In this document: positions 35,696-44,338 of the stretch, one piece after another
Layout of the letters: every line of letters starts with the position of its first letter
How positions within the stretch are numbered: position 1 is the first letter of the stretch
Assembly (NCBI GenBank): GCA_947501695.1
Contig: CANMWO010000004.1
Location: forward strand, 82,733 to 146,732
Source of the DNA: an uncultured Sphingomonadaceae bacterium
GTDB taxonomy: Bacteria; Pseudomonadota; Alphaproteobacteria; Sphingomonadales; Sphingomonadaceae
Length of the DNA: 64,000 bases
Reading direction: 5' to 3'
Notes under the pieces: model-generated
Told to the model about the DNA's origin: nothing
The model's input: the letters and a program-made list of their open reading frames with translations, nothing else
Databases searched by the model: none
Position numbers and translations under genes: made by a program

Positions 35696-36000
35696 GTCAC
35701 CAGATTCCCAAAGCCAAAGCGCATCGCGATCCCGATCAACAGCAGCGCCAACGCGCCCCGCACGATCCAGGTAATCGCCGCTTTCCATGCACTGGCCTTG
35801 GCGTCGCGCCAGGCGCGCAGCAATTCGCGCAGGTCGTCGAGGTCATCCTGCGCCTTGTGATCGGCGAGACCCAGCCGGTCGAGCACGCGCTCCGCGCCGC
35901 TATCGGTTGCCTCCTCGACTATCGCACGGAGCGTAACAAGGTCAGCTCCGTCGCCTTCCGCCTGCGCCACCAGGCGGGCGAGCATTTCTTCGTTTTGCAT
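35692..36000 (-). CDS. Small membrane protein, gp3.5-like (DUF6127)
   Basis: 102 residues. A helical, acidic N-terminal two-thirds (LVTLRAIVEEATDSGAERVL) ends in one membrane segment (AITWIVRGALALLLIGIAM). It occupies the gp3.5 slot between portal and protease, with the usual size and topology. Function not established. Confidence 0.82.
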   Translation of the reverse strand: MQNEEMLARLVAQAEGDGADLVTLRAIVEEATDSGAERVLDRLGLADHKAQDDLDDLRELLRAWRDAKASAWKAAITWIVRGALALLLIGIAMRFGFGNLVT

Positions 36001-36024
36001 GTGTTGATGACTCCTTTTTTTGGG

Positions 36025-36229
36025 CCTCAGGCGCCGGGCGCGGGCATCCGCCCGCTTGGCTTTCCTCGCATAAGCTCGGGCGCGCGGTCGCGCTTGCCGA
36101 CGCTATGCGTCGGTTTGGCGCGACCTTAAGAGATATCACCAAACCGAGCGCAGCGAGGCAAGGCCGACCGGCCGCCGCGCCTTATGGCGCGTAGCCAAGG
36201 GCCCGGATGGGCCCGCCCGACGCCTGAGG
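36025..36229. repeat. ~200 bp palindromic element, copy C
   Basis: Same family, arm order X-Y, between portal and gp3.5. It is followed by a short tandem of element right ends (see 36230-36300). Confidence 0.88.
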
Positions 36230-36300
36230 TGAAACAAAGACTCCGCCTGAGGTTAAATAAAAACTCCGCTTGAGGTTAAAAATAAAACTCGGTCTAATAA
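36230..36300. repeat. Tandem of short right-end remnants
   Basis: The unit ACTCCGCYTGAGGTTAAATA occurs about three times, each copy resembling the outer end of the palindromic element plus its A-rich flank. A single extra unit occurs after copy D near 37681-37712. Confidence 0.7.
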
Positions 36301-36312
36301 AAACTCAAACCC

Positions 36313-37452
36313 CTAATCCACCCCCAACATCGTCCTTTTCTCCTCTGGCGACAAAAAATCCGCAGCGCTCACTTGGTTCCACAACCGTTCGCGATCCTCC
36401 GACAGTGCGGGGATCTGATCGCGGTCTACGGCCAGATGTACATTCTCTCCCCACGCGCCGAGCGCGCCCGACAGCCCGTCCAATATCTTCCCGGCCAGCG
36501 GCAAGATCGTGAGCCGCCACAGCGCCCGATTGGCCTCACGATAATTGGCATAGCTATTATCCCCGGGCAGCCCGAGAAGCATCGGCGGCACGCCAAAAGC
36601 CAGCGCAATTTCCCTCGCAGCCGCCGCTTTAAGGGCGACGAAATCCATGTCCGCCGGGGTCATGCTCATCGACTGCCATTTCAAACCGCCTTCGAGCAGC
36701 ATTGGCCGTCCGGCGTTACCAGAGCCGGCGAAACTCGCCTCCATTTCTGCCCGCAACCGGTCAAACTGGTCCGCCGATAGCGCTGACCCATCCGGGCCTG
36801 GATCAAACACCAAGGCCCCCGACGGTCGTGCGGCGTTATCGAGCAAGGCCTTGTTCCATTCCGCCGCTGCATTATGCACCGCCACCGCCTTAGCGGCGGC
36901 TCCCAGACAGCCGAGACCATAATGGTCGTCGGTCGGGTGAAAGGCCTTGATATGGATGATCGCGGGACGGCCCATCGCATCCTGCGCTGGAAAGCGGGTC
37001 TGATGCTCGCCCGCATGATAGGCATAGGCGACGGGCCAGCCTTTTTCGTCCGGTTCAACCGTGATCCGGTCAGGCCGTAGAGCGAAGAGTTCCGATGGCT
37101 GGTCATCCACGCCGCACATCACTCGCACATAGGCATTGCCGTGCAGCAACAAATGCGCAGCGATTGTTTCGAGCAAGGGCTGGACCGCACTGGTCGCGCC
37201 CAACAGCGGCGCTATCGCATCGTCCATCGGCGCGAGCGGCGCACTGCCAACCCCCTCCGCCACGATCCGCACCGCGCGTTGGGCAACGGCATTGTCGACA
37301 TAAGCCTCCCGCACGCGGCCCTCATAAGAAAAAGGCGCTTGGCCGGTAAAAGAAGCACCGCCGTAGGTGCCGATATAGTTGCGGCCGAAAGGCGGCCGTG
37401 TTCGCTGTCCCCCGCCCTTGAAGGCGAGGGATAGGTTTTGCCAGAATGTCAT
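36313..37452 (-). CDS. GTA portal protein, gp3-like (HK97 family)
   Basis: 379 residues. RNYIGTYGGASFTGQAPFSY, AVAQRAVRIVAEGVGSAPLA, LLLHGNAYVR and GVPPMLLGLPGDNSYANYRE are typical of HK97-type portals. It forms the DNA entry ring at one capsid vertex. Palindromic elements lie on both sides of the gene. Confidence 0.94.
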   Translation of the reverse strand: MTFWQNLSLAFKGGGQRTRPPFGRNYIGTYGGASFTGQAPFSYEGRVREAYVDNAVAQRAVRIVAEGVGSAPLAPMDDAIAPLLGATSAVQPLLETIAAHLLLHGNAYVRVMCGVDDQPSELFALRPDRITVEPDEKGWPVAYAYHAGEHQTRFPAQDAMGRPAIIHIKAFHPTDDHYGLGCLGAAAKAVAVHNAAAEWNKALLDNAARPSGALVFDPGPDGSALSADQFDRLRAEMEASFAGSGNAGRPMLLEGGLKWQSMSMTPADMDFVALKAAAAREIALAFGVPPMLLGLPGDNSYANYREANRALWRLTILPLAGKILDGLSGALGAWGENVHLAVDRDQIPALSEDRERLWNQVSAADFLSPEEKRTMLGVD

Positions 37453-37477
37453 GGTTTTGTGGTTCCTTTTTTGATTC

Positions 37478-37680
37478 CCTCAGGCGCCGGGCGCGGGCAT
37501 CCGCCCGCTTGGCTACGCGCCAATAAGGCGCGGCGGCCGGCCGGCCTTGCCTCGCTACGCTCGGTTGTTTTACCTCGAGGTTCGCACCAAACCGACGCAT
37601 CGCGTCGGCAAGCGCGACCGCGCACCCGAGCTTATGCGAGGAAAGCCAAGCGGGCGGATGCCCGCGCCCGGCGCTTGAGG
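37478..37680. repeat. ~200 bp palindromic element, copy D
   Basis: Same family, arm order Y-X, between terminase and portal (26 bases before the portal start). Confidence 0.88.
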
Positions 37681-37724
37681 TTAAATAATGACTCCGCTTG
37701 AGGTCTAATAAAAACACCCTCCCC

Positions 37725-39062
37725 CTACACCCGCACCCTTGGCTCGCGTTCCCGTCCCAACATCAATTCACTCAGCGCATAGACCAGCGCATCCGCCCGG
37801 TCCGGTGACCGCCCGGGCCCTTCATAACCGCCACCGATGAGCAGCCCGCAAAGCTCGTCCTCTAATCTCGGAAATGCACCCGCATGCATCACGCGACCCG
37901 CCTCATAGAGCGCAGCCACGGGTTCCGCCCTCGCCACCTTGCCGCGAGAGGCATGGACCAAACGGACCGGTAGTGAAATATTAGCCGCGTGCAGCACTGA
38001 TTTCACCATTGCCCCGCCCTGATTAGCCTCGGCAATCACCCGGTCAGCACCCCATTTTTTTGCGGCATTTGACACCGCCCTAGCCCATGTTTCGGGGCTG
38101 GCTTTTCCCACACTATGGTCGGCAAGGATCGCGGCCTTATTATCGGCCAGCAATCCCGCGACGATAATCCCGCAGGCATCTCCGCTGCTAGAGGCGGGAG
38201 GGTCGACGCCGATGACGATGCGGACAGCATTAGCCGCATCGTCCGAGCCAATCCGGCACCCCTCAATCATTGCTCTTGTCCAAAGCGCGCCTTCCAGTTC
38301 CTCGATCAATTCCCCGTCCAGTTCCTGCCGCCCCAATCGCGTGCCGCCATAGTCCGCCTTCATCACCTTGATAAACGCGGTCGGCAGGTTGGCGACGTTC
38401 TCGTCGGTACTCCCGCGGGTAATCACCGTGCCGCATTGCTTTTGCCCATCCTTGACCAGTGCCCGCACCAGAGCCACCGGCCTAGGCGTTGTAGTCGCGG
38501 CAATTTTCGGAGCGCCACCAAGTCGCAATCCCATTTTCAGGTTGTCCCATGCCGCCATTGCCTGCCCGCTATGGTTCGACCATTTGGCGATTTCATCGCA
38601 CCATGAATGACTATGCTGCGGCCCGCGCAGCCCCTCTGGTTCTGCTGCGGAATAGAGATAGGCCTCTGCCCCATTGCTCCAGCGCAAGCGTTTTAACGAG
38701 GGTTCCCAGATCGGCCGGTTTTTCGGCGGCGCGATGGACAATAAGCCGCTTTCGCCCTCAACCATCACCATCCGCGTCTCCGCAAAATTCGCGCCGATCA
38801 AAGCAAAGCGGGCACTGCCATCGGCTTCGGCAATATCGCGCACCCATTCCGCGCCAGCACGTGTCTTTCCAAAGCCGCGTCCAGCCATGATCAGCCAGAC
38901 GGTCCAGTCGCCCATCGGTGCCAATTGTTCATCGCGCGCCCAATGGTGCCAGCTGGCCTCATATTCCAGCCGGGTTTCCGGATCCATGCAACCTATGAAA
39001 AATTCCCGGTCATTATCCGACAATTTACCGATTTCGGATGCCGTTTTGACATCACGCTCCAT
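37725..39062 (-). CDS. GTA terminase large subunit, gp2-like
   Basis: 445 residues. The ATPase part has Walker A AGRGFGKTRAGAEW and the Walker B region SWCDEIAKW. The nuclease part has acidic residues in VIGVDPPASSSGDACG, IAEANQGGAMV and PDRADALVYAL. It packages DNA into heads; GTA terminases do so with little sequence specificity. It overlaps gp1 by eleven bases. Confidence 0.95.
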   Translation of the reverse strand: MERDVKTASEIGKLSDNDREFFIGCMDPETRLEYEASWHHWARDEQLAPMGDWTVWLIMAGRGFGKTRAGAEWVRDIAEADGSARFALIGANFAETRMVMVEGESGLLSIAPPKNRPIWEPSLKRLRWSNGAEAYLYSAAEPEGLRGPQHSHSWCDEIAKWSNHSGQAMAAWDNLKMGLRLGGAPKIAATTTPRPVALVRALVKDGQKQCGTVITRGSTDENVANLPTAFIKVMKADYGGTRLGRQELDGELIEELEGALWTRAMIEGCRIGSDDAANAVRIVIGVDPPASSSGDACGIIVAGLLADNKAAILADHSVGKASPETWARAVSNAAKKWGADRVIAEANQGGAMVKSVLHAANISLPVRLVHASRGKVARAEPVAALYEAGRVMHAGAFPRLEDELCGLLIGGGYEGPGRSPDRADALVYALSELMLGREREPRVRV

Positions 39063-39615
39063 CAGTCACGCTGGCCCTTTCATCATCAAGATCAACGCCC
39101 AGCCGCTTTCGTCGCTTCTCCGCCTGATACGCCCGCAACCGCACATTTATCTTTTTCAGCTTCTCATCCAGCGTATCGCGCACCGGTTCCGGCTCGGCGG
39201 CCAATTCCGCTTGCGCGGCCCGCACGAGCGCCACGGATTTTTTGTGCAAGGTCAACAGTTTCATCGCCATTTTATGGTCATGGTCGCGCACGGTCGCGAC
39301 ACGCTTACCATGATAGTAAATTTTGCGCTTCACCCCTTTTCGGGCGCGCTCCAGCATTTCGATTTCGAGCAGCTGGTAACCGGCCGCAAGCGCCTTTAAC
39401 CAGGCAGCGGCAAAACCGGGGTCCTTTTCTTGCCATGAATAAAGGGTGCTACAGGGAATTCCCGCGACCTTCATCGACTTTTCCACGCTGCAAGTGGTCG
39501 CCAGATGCTCCAGAAAGGTGCGCTGCTTGGCGGCTTTATGATCGCTGCGTGGATCAAGCTGGCGATCAAGCTGGGGATCAAGCTCGGTTTTGGGGTCTTG
39601 CACTGTTTCAGACAT
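39052..39615 (-). CDS. GTA small terminase-like protein, gp1-like
   Basis: 187 residues from ATG 39615 (GGGAGGAT upstream); the longer frame is rejected. It shows a Gln/Asp/Lys-rich N-terminus, a helix-turn-helix (HLATTCSVEKSMKVAGIPCS, TLYSWQEKDPGFAAAW) and a helical, charged C-terminal half. This fits the small terminase role, but GTA gp1 proteins vary, so the match is by position and architecture. Confidence 0.78.
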   Translation of the reverse strand: MSETVQDPKTELDPQLDRQLDPRSDHKAAKQRTFLEHLATTCSVEKSMKVAGIPCSTLYSWQEKDPGFAAAWLKALAAGYQLLEIEMLERARKGVKRKIYYHGKRVATVRDHDHKMAMKLLTLHKKSVALVRAAQAELAAEPEPVRDTLDEKLKKINVRLRAYQAEKRRKRLGVDLDDERASVTDGA

Positions 39616-39739
39616 ATCTATCCTCCCGCCCGGATCGCGGGCGTTAAAAAGGGCCAGCGCCTTGCAACAGCCGGTTGCCGTCGATGTGAAGGCTAACCGT
39701 AGCTCCAAGGCCGCTTGGCCCGAATCACAATTTCTCGAT

Positions 39740-39754
39740 GTTCCTGATATGTAC
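39740..39754. promoter_or_regulatory. LexA-box-like site overlapping the GTA promoter
   Basis: GTTC-N7-GTAC, one base off the alphaproteobacterial SOS box GTTC-N7-GTTC. It covers the -10 element of the promoter at 39748-39776. Confidence 0.4.
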
Positions 39755-39776
39755 CCAAACAGCGTGACGATGTCAA
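39748..39776 (-). promoter_or_regulatory. Strong sigma-70-like promoter upstream of the GTA cluster
   Basis: On the minus strand TTGACA (39776-39771), a spacer of exactly 17 bases, and TACATA (39753-39748). It is about 135 bases upstream of the gp1 start, within the 255-base gap that separates the cluster from the molybdopterin operon. Confidence 0.65.
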
Positions 39777-39870
39777 GTGTTTTGTACCAATATGGTTATT
39801 TATTGTGGCTTTGAAGGTTACAAACTGATGTCCACAATATCCCGAAAGCGAACGTTAGTATCAGCTAAAT

Positions 39871-40107
39871 TTATTCAGCTTCGCCACGCTGATACCGATC
39901 CAGTTCGTCCGGATCAAACCCCTCATCATTGTCGATCAACGGGTCGCGCAAGAAATCCTTTTCTGGCGGAAGCGTTGTGGCGCGGTTCACCAACCATCTG
40001 CAGGCTTTGTCCAGCAGCGATTGGTTATAGGAACTGCGCTTGGCCATCCACATCATCAATGTCGCTGACCGTTCACGCTTTCTGAGTGTTTTATCATCAA
40101 TGCTCAT
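39871..40107 (-). CDS. Small conserved-looking protein co-transcribed with the molybdopterin oxidoreductase
   Basis: 78 residues. Basic N-terminal half (KTLRKRERSATLMMWMAKRS) with an acidic C-terminus. Its ATG overlaps the oxidoreductase stop by four bases, so translation is coupled. I do not recognise a family; a dedicated accessory or regulator is possible. Confidence 0.65.
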   Translation of the reverse strand: MSIDDKTLRKRERSATLMMWMAKRSSYNQSLLDKACRWLVNRATTLPPEKDFLRDPLIDNDEGFDPDELDRYQRGEAE

Positions 40108-42386
40108 TCAGCAGGTTCCATAGCAGCGGCTTGAACATCTGACTGTTCCGATTGCTCGACTTTATTGATCCGGCACGGAATACCCTTTAAATGCGGGATA
40201 CCCTGTTCACGATCAAGATAGTCTTCGTCATCCCGACAAAGCTGCGCATCTGCATATTTGAGAGCGCCCGATAAATGACCAGCACCTTGTTTCATCTCCG
40301 GTTTCCACCAACCATGGGGAATGCGGATTAGCCCATCGGGCATGGCGTCTTTGATGGCGACCTTGATCGAGATTTTGCCGAGTTCATTTTCGACCTCAAC
40401 CCATTCATCTTCTTCAAGTAGAAACTCTTTGGCCGTTCCAGGACTTACAAAAACCAATGGCTCAGGATGCCGTTTTCGCATTTCGGGAATATGCCGGTGC
40501 CCCGTCTGGAAGAAACCATCTTCGCGCACGCCAGTGAATAGCTTTAACGGATAGTTTGGATCGACCGGCGGTTCTTCGCGGAAATAAGGCAAAGGATCAA
40601 AGCCCAGATCTTCCAGTATCGATGACTTGAGCTCAACTTTTCCGCTGGGCGTAGCAAAGCCCTTTTGCTCATATTGCCTGAATTTTGGCGGGGCGAAATA
40701 TACATCTGTTTTCTTGACCAGCTGATCAAATGTCATGCCGGTGCCTTCAAGCCGATAGTCATAAAAATCTTCAATAGTCTTCCACGGAACTAATTCTGAC
40801 CAGTCCAGCGCGCTCGCTACGAGTTTCCAGAACTCAAAAGTGCTTTTGCATTCGCCTGGTGGCTCCATGGCTTTTTCCGACGGACGGACGGAGGACATCC
40901 AACCGAAGCTGTCCATCAACCACGGTCGTTCGAGCCAACTATCCGCTGGTAGTACATAATCTGCCAATTGCGCCGATGGCGTCATGAATTGCTCGTGAGC
41001 AACGATCAAATCCTGATTCATCATGGCTTCGATAATGAGCGGCATGTTGGCGTAACTCATCATAGGATTATTGCCGAGAAAGAAGAACGCCTTTACCGGA
41101 TAGGAGCCTTGGCCGGCCATTGCCCGGAATGTGGCTGATGGCGTCGCCATATGGCAGCCCATGACCAAATTGGCATATTCCTGTCCATAGACGCGCTTTG
41201 TTGGTTCCCGGAACATCTCTTGTCCGCGATAGGTAAAGGCAGGGTGTTTATCAGAACCAAGCTGTTTCGCTTTCTGTTCATCGGACAAGACATGATGCAT
41301 CTCGATGGTGGATTCGTTCATAATATCAGGGTTGAAACCTTCCAACCGTTCACCACCGGGAACATCGACATAGCCGCAAACCGATCGCAAGATACTTTGC
41401 AACCGGATCGCCGATGTGCTGTTGCGCTGCATGTCGGTAATCGGGGTCCACGGGATGATCGACGGCCCCTCGGTTGCATACATGCGCGCCGCTTTAGCAA
41501 TCATTTCCGGATCACAACCGGTTAGTTCAGCAACTCGGTCGAGAGGATATTCATCAACCCGCTCACGCAGTTCATCAAAGCCAATGGTCCAGTTTTTAAC
41601 AAATTTCTTATCGTAAAGCTCTTCGTCGAGAATGACTTTCAGCCAGCCGAGCATCATTGCGGCATCACTACCGGCCTTGAGCGGCAACCAGATATCTGCT
41701 CTTTCTGCACTGGAACTTTTGCGGGGGTCCGTAACAATCAGTTTTGCTCCGCGCGCCTGTGCTTGCCGAATAAAGTTATACATTGGTGTCCAGCTGTGAC
41801 GTCGCGGATTATGACCCATCAGCACAATACATTTTGTATTGGCAAAATCGCCGAACGGGAACCAGCCATAAGTGAACCGGTTCACAGCGGCTGTATTGCC
41901 GGCACATAACGCCACACCGCTAATCCAGTTGGGCGAGCCAACATGATTCATTATCCGACGACCCAAACCATGATCCGTCGCCGTATTCCACTGGCTTGTT
42001 GAAACGGCCCATGCCTCCGGGCCATGCTCCTTAATTATCTTTTGCAGACGCTGACCGATATCGGCCATCGCTTCTTCCCATGACACTTGCTCCCACTCAC
42101 CAGAACCGCGTTTTCCAACGCGTTTAAGCGGCTGTAAAATGCGATTGGGATTAGCGAACCCCTTGGGTGCCATAATCCCTTTCATGCAAATATTATCGCG
42201 GAAAATCGGGTTGTCAGAAGAGCGAACTTTTACAACACGCCCTTTTTCGACTTCAGCAACAACGCTGCAGGCAATATCGCAAGTCTGGCAAATGGTTCGT
42301 TTTGTGGTCACGCCGGGCCGAACCTCTCTTTCCTCAAATTTGGCATCGGCAATGGCTTGCGGATCAAATGGCGGTGCAGCTGGCAT
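40104..42386 (-). CDS. Molybdopterin-dependent oxidoreductase, DMSO-reductase superfamily
   Basis: 760 residues from ATG 42386 (AGGGGAG upstream). The N-terminal 4Fe-4S motif is C-x2-C-x3-C (ICQTCDIACSV) with the fourth Cys in NICMKG. The molybdopterin-binding part shows VLMGHNPRRHS, DPRKSS and LPADSWLERP. No Tat signal is visible, so it is probably cytoplasmic. There is no electron-transfer subunit gene nearby, so it may act alone or with soluble carriers. The substrate cannot be told from sequence; the superfamily includes oxidoreductases, hydratases and transhydroxylases. Confidence 0.88.
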   Translation of the reverse strand: MPAAPPFDPQAIADAKFEEREVRPGVTTKRTICQTCDIACSVVAEVEKGRVVKVRSSDNPIFRDNICMKGIMAPKGFANPNRILQPLKRVGKRGSGEWEQVSWEEAMADIGQRLQKIIKEHGPEAWAVSTSQWNTATDHGLGRRIMNHVGSPNWISGVALCAGNTAAVNRFTYGWFPFGDFANTKCIVLMGHNPRRHSWTPMYNFIRQAQARGAKLIVTDPRKSSSAERADIWLPLKAGSDAAMMLGWLKVILDEELYDKKFVKNWTIGFDELRERVDEYPLDRVAELTGCDPEMIAKAARMYATEGPSIIPWTPITDMQRNSTSAIRLQSILRSVCGYVDVPGGERLEGFNPDIMNESTIEMHHVLSDEQKAKQLGSDKHPAFTYRGQEMFREPTKRVYGQEYANLVMGCHMATPSATFRAMAGQGSYPVKAFFFLGNNPMMSYANMPLIIEAMMNQDLIVAHEQFMTPSAQLADYVLPADSWLERPWLMDSFGWMSSVRPSEKAMEPPGECKSTFEFWKLVASALDWSELVPWKTIEDFYDYRLEGTGMTFDQLVKKTDVYFAPPKFRQYEQKGFATPSGKVELKSSILEDLGFDPLPYFREEPPVDPNYPLKLFTGVREDGFFQTGHRHIPEMRKRHPEPLVFVSPGTAKEFLLEEDEWVEVENELGKISIKVAIKDAMPDGLIRIPHGWWKPEMKQGAGHLSGALKYADAQLCRDDEDYLDREQGIPHLKGIPCRINKVEQSEQSDVQAAAMEPAE

Positions 42387-42429
42387 GGTGATCTCCCCTC
42401 TGTCTTGGAATGTGTCTTGGAATCTAGTT

Positions 42430-42446
42430 AGTCTAATAAATAGACT
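42430..42446. promoter_or_regulatory. Candidate HxlR operator
   Basis: Perfect palindrome AGTCTA-ataaa-TAGACT in the 119-base gap between divergent oxidoreductase and regulator genes. HxlR/MarR-like proteins bind palindromes of this size; the link is inference. Confidence 0.5.
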
Positions 42447-42505
42447 GAGTCGAGTCTTCGTGCTAGAGAGACGCAAATTCTACAACGAAACGGATTTGAG
42501 CGATT

Positions 42506-43000
42506 ATGAAATGGGACGAAATCAACAATGAGCAATGTTCGGTAGCACGAAGCTCTGCGGTACTGGGTGACCGTTGGACGCTGCTGATATTGAGCGACTG
42601 TTTTTTGGGTGTACGCAATTTTGCAGAGTTCCAGGAACGGCTTGAAATTCCGCGTACAACGCTTGCTAATCGGTTGCAAAAACTCGAGCAGCATGATGTT
42701 TTGTATCGGAAGTTATATCAAACGAACCCGGACCGTTACGAATATCGCCTGACCAACAAAGGTAGCGATCTTTATCCGGTTCTCTCCACTATTTTAAATT
42801 GGGGTGACAAATATTATTCGGATAGTGCTGGGCCACCCATATTGCGAGAGCATATGCCATGTGGCCATGATATCCAGCCCGTTTTGAAATGTCCGGAGTG
42901 CGAGGAAGGAGTTCACGCGCACAACATCCGTGCGCGAATCCGTCCACAAGATAAAACACTTTCTGATGTAAAACGAGGTCCAGTTTTACGGCGCGGCTAG
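42506..43000 (+). CDS. HxlR-family transcriptional regulator with a Cys-rich C-terminus
   Basis: 164 residues. Winged-helix HxlR domain with the family opening CSVARSSAVLGDRWTLLIL, then GVRNFAEFQERLEIPRTTLA and NRLQKLEQHDVLYRKLY. Beyond the usual ~115 residues is a tail with CGHDIQPVLKCPECEEGVHA, a possible zinc ribbon or redox sensor. It diverges from the molybdopterin oxidoreductase, which it likely controls. Its TAG stop lies in a hairpin repeat. Confidence 0.9.
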   Translation: MKWDEINNEQCSVARSSAVLGDRWTLLILSDCFLGVRNFAEFQERLEIPRTTLANRLQKLEQHDVLYRKLYQTNPDRYEYRLTNKGSDLYPVLSTILNWGDKYYSDSAGPPILREHMPCGHDIQPVLKCPECEEGVHAHNIRARIRPQDKTLSDVKRGPVLRRG

Positions 43001-43032
43001 CGCCCGCTTTTGCGCTCAAAGCGGACGTTAGC
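42996..43032. terminator. Hairpin repeat, copy 2
   Basis: Arms GCTAGCGCCCGC and GCGGACGTTAGC (10 of 12 paired) around TTTTGCGCTCAAA, overlapping the HxlR stop codon, between convergent genes. Confidence 0.65.
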
Positions 43033-43105
43033 GCAATGGCAGTTCAACCGGCTCGCGGATTTATATAATTAGATGCACGCAGCAAATTCGCTGCATCGAC
43101 CTGTC

Positions 43106-43603
43106 CTAATCCAGCCCAGCCTGCGGTCCACGTTCTAGCAAGGTCGTCAAGACAACATGGCTCCGGGTATTGGTGACATCGCCAAACCCCCGCATCCGGA
43201 CCAAAAGCTCGTCGAGGCCATTTGCGTCTTGGCAGCGGGCTTTTACCAAAAGGCAGGAGTCGCCTGCCACGCTATGGATTTCTTCAACATCAGCGTCCTC
43301 ATGTAGTCCTGCAAAATTTTCTCTGGCTCTGGCGCCGGTGTAATTCACATGGATAAAGGCCAGAAACGGCCGCCCTATTTTCGTGCCGTCCAAACTGATT
43401 GTGTTTTTTGTGATTACACCTGCGGCCTTCATCTTTTTGACCCGTTCATGGACCGCTGGTGCCGATAGATGCACTTTTGCGCCGAGTTCAGAATAGGATT
43501 GGGATGAATCTTCGGTAAGCGCGGTTAATAATTTTCGGTCCGTATCGTCGATAACCAGCTCCGATGACCGTTTTTGCTGAATGCTATTCGTATCTTTATC
43601 CAT
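43106..43603 (-). CDS. Lrp/AsnC-family regulator
   Basis: 165 residues. The N-terminal helix-turn-helix (DDTDRKLLTALTEDSSQSYS ... AVHERVKKMKAAGVI) is followed by a RAM/AsnC effector domain (GRPFLAFIHV, EIHSVAGDSCLLVKA). Lrp proteins sense amino acids. It diverges from a LysE-family exporter gene by about 80 bases, the classic arrangement for amino-acid-induced export. Confidence 0.93.
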   Translation of the reverse strand: MDKDTNSIQQKRSSELVIDDTDRKLLTALTEDSSQSYSELGAKVHLSAPAVHERVKKMKAAGVITKNTISLDGTKIGRPFLAFIHVNYTGARARENFAGLHEDADVEEIHSVAGDSCLLVKARCQDANGLDELLVRMRGFGDVTNTRSHVVLTTLLERGPQAGLD

Positions 43604-43684
43604 AAGTCAAAATATCCTTGATGCCGAATAATGTAAGGCATAATCCTTATTACATCGAACAATATTCAGCAATAGGAATTTTCT
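43604..43684. promoter_or_regulatory. Divergent Lrp/LysE promoter region
   Basis: AT-rich 81 bp with an imperfect inverted repeat around AATGTAAGG ... CCTTATTACAT, a plausible Lrp-type site. Confidence 0.4.
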
Positions 43685-44296
43685 ATGGAACTGGGAATTT
43701 ATTTGGTCTTTGCGTTTACCACCGCAGTCGTGATTTTGACTCCAGGCCCCGCGGCCATCGCTATAGCAGCCCAAGGAGCGGGCAATGGCAACAAGCGCGC
43801 AACTTTTGGGGTATTTGGCGTGGCAGCGGCCAATGCGGTATATTTTATATTGTCGGCAACCGGCATCGCGTCGCTGTTGATCGCATCGTCATTTATCTTT
43901 GGTGTGATAAAATGGGTTGGTGTCGGTTATCTGGTCTATCTCGGATTATCAGCGATTTTTAGCAAAACCGGCGGGATTCAATTTGCGACTGGCAAGCTAC
44001 AATCCGCTTGGTCGCTATTTGGCAAAGGTTTTATTGTCGAGTTTGCGAACCCAAAGGCGTTGCTATATTTTGCGGCAATTCTTCCTCAGTTTCTCGATGT
44101 CTCAAAACCTATCATGCCCCAGATTCTCATCATGGGCGGAACGACAGTCGTGCTCGACCTGATCTCATACAGCATATATGCTTATGCCGGTGATCGGTTA
44201 ACAAGTGGCCGCGTCAAAGAATGGATTGTCCGGCTGGTCAATCGCGTCGCTGGCGGTGCTCTTTTGTTGGCAGGTGCAAGGATGGCAAGCGTTTAG
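43685..44296 (+). CDS. LysE/RhtB-family amino-acid exporter
   Basis: 203 residues, about six membrane segments. The N-terminal FTTAVVILTPGPAAIAIAAQ and the central GKGFIVEFANPKALLYFAAI are family signatures. It exports amino acids such as lysine, arginine, threonine or homoserine lactone; the substrate here is unknown. Likely induced by the neighbouring Lrp-type protein. Confidence 0.93.
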   Translation: MELGIYLVFAFTTAVVILTPGPAAIAIAAQGAGNGNKRATFGVFGVAAANAVYFILSATGIASLLIASSFIFGVIKWVGVGYLVYLGLSAIFSKTGGIQFATGKLQSAWSLFGKGFIVEFANPKALLYFAAILPQFLDVSKPIMPQILIMGGTTVVLDLISYSIYAYAGDRLTSGRVKEWIVRLVNRVAGGALLLAGARMASV

Positions 44297-44338
44297 GCAA
44301 ACAACTTGGATTTTCATCAAAAGGACAGAGGAATTTTC

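Noticed and set aside
23068..39615. Complete temperate prophage
   Set aside because: No integrase, attachment repeats, repressor, replication or lysis genes; order and gp10/gp14/gp15 families are those of a gene transfer agent.
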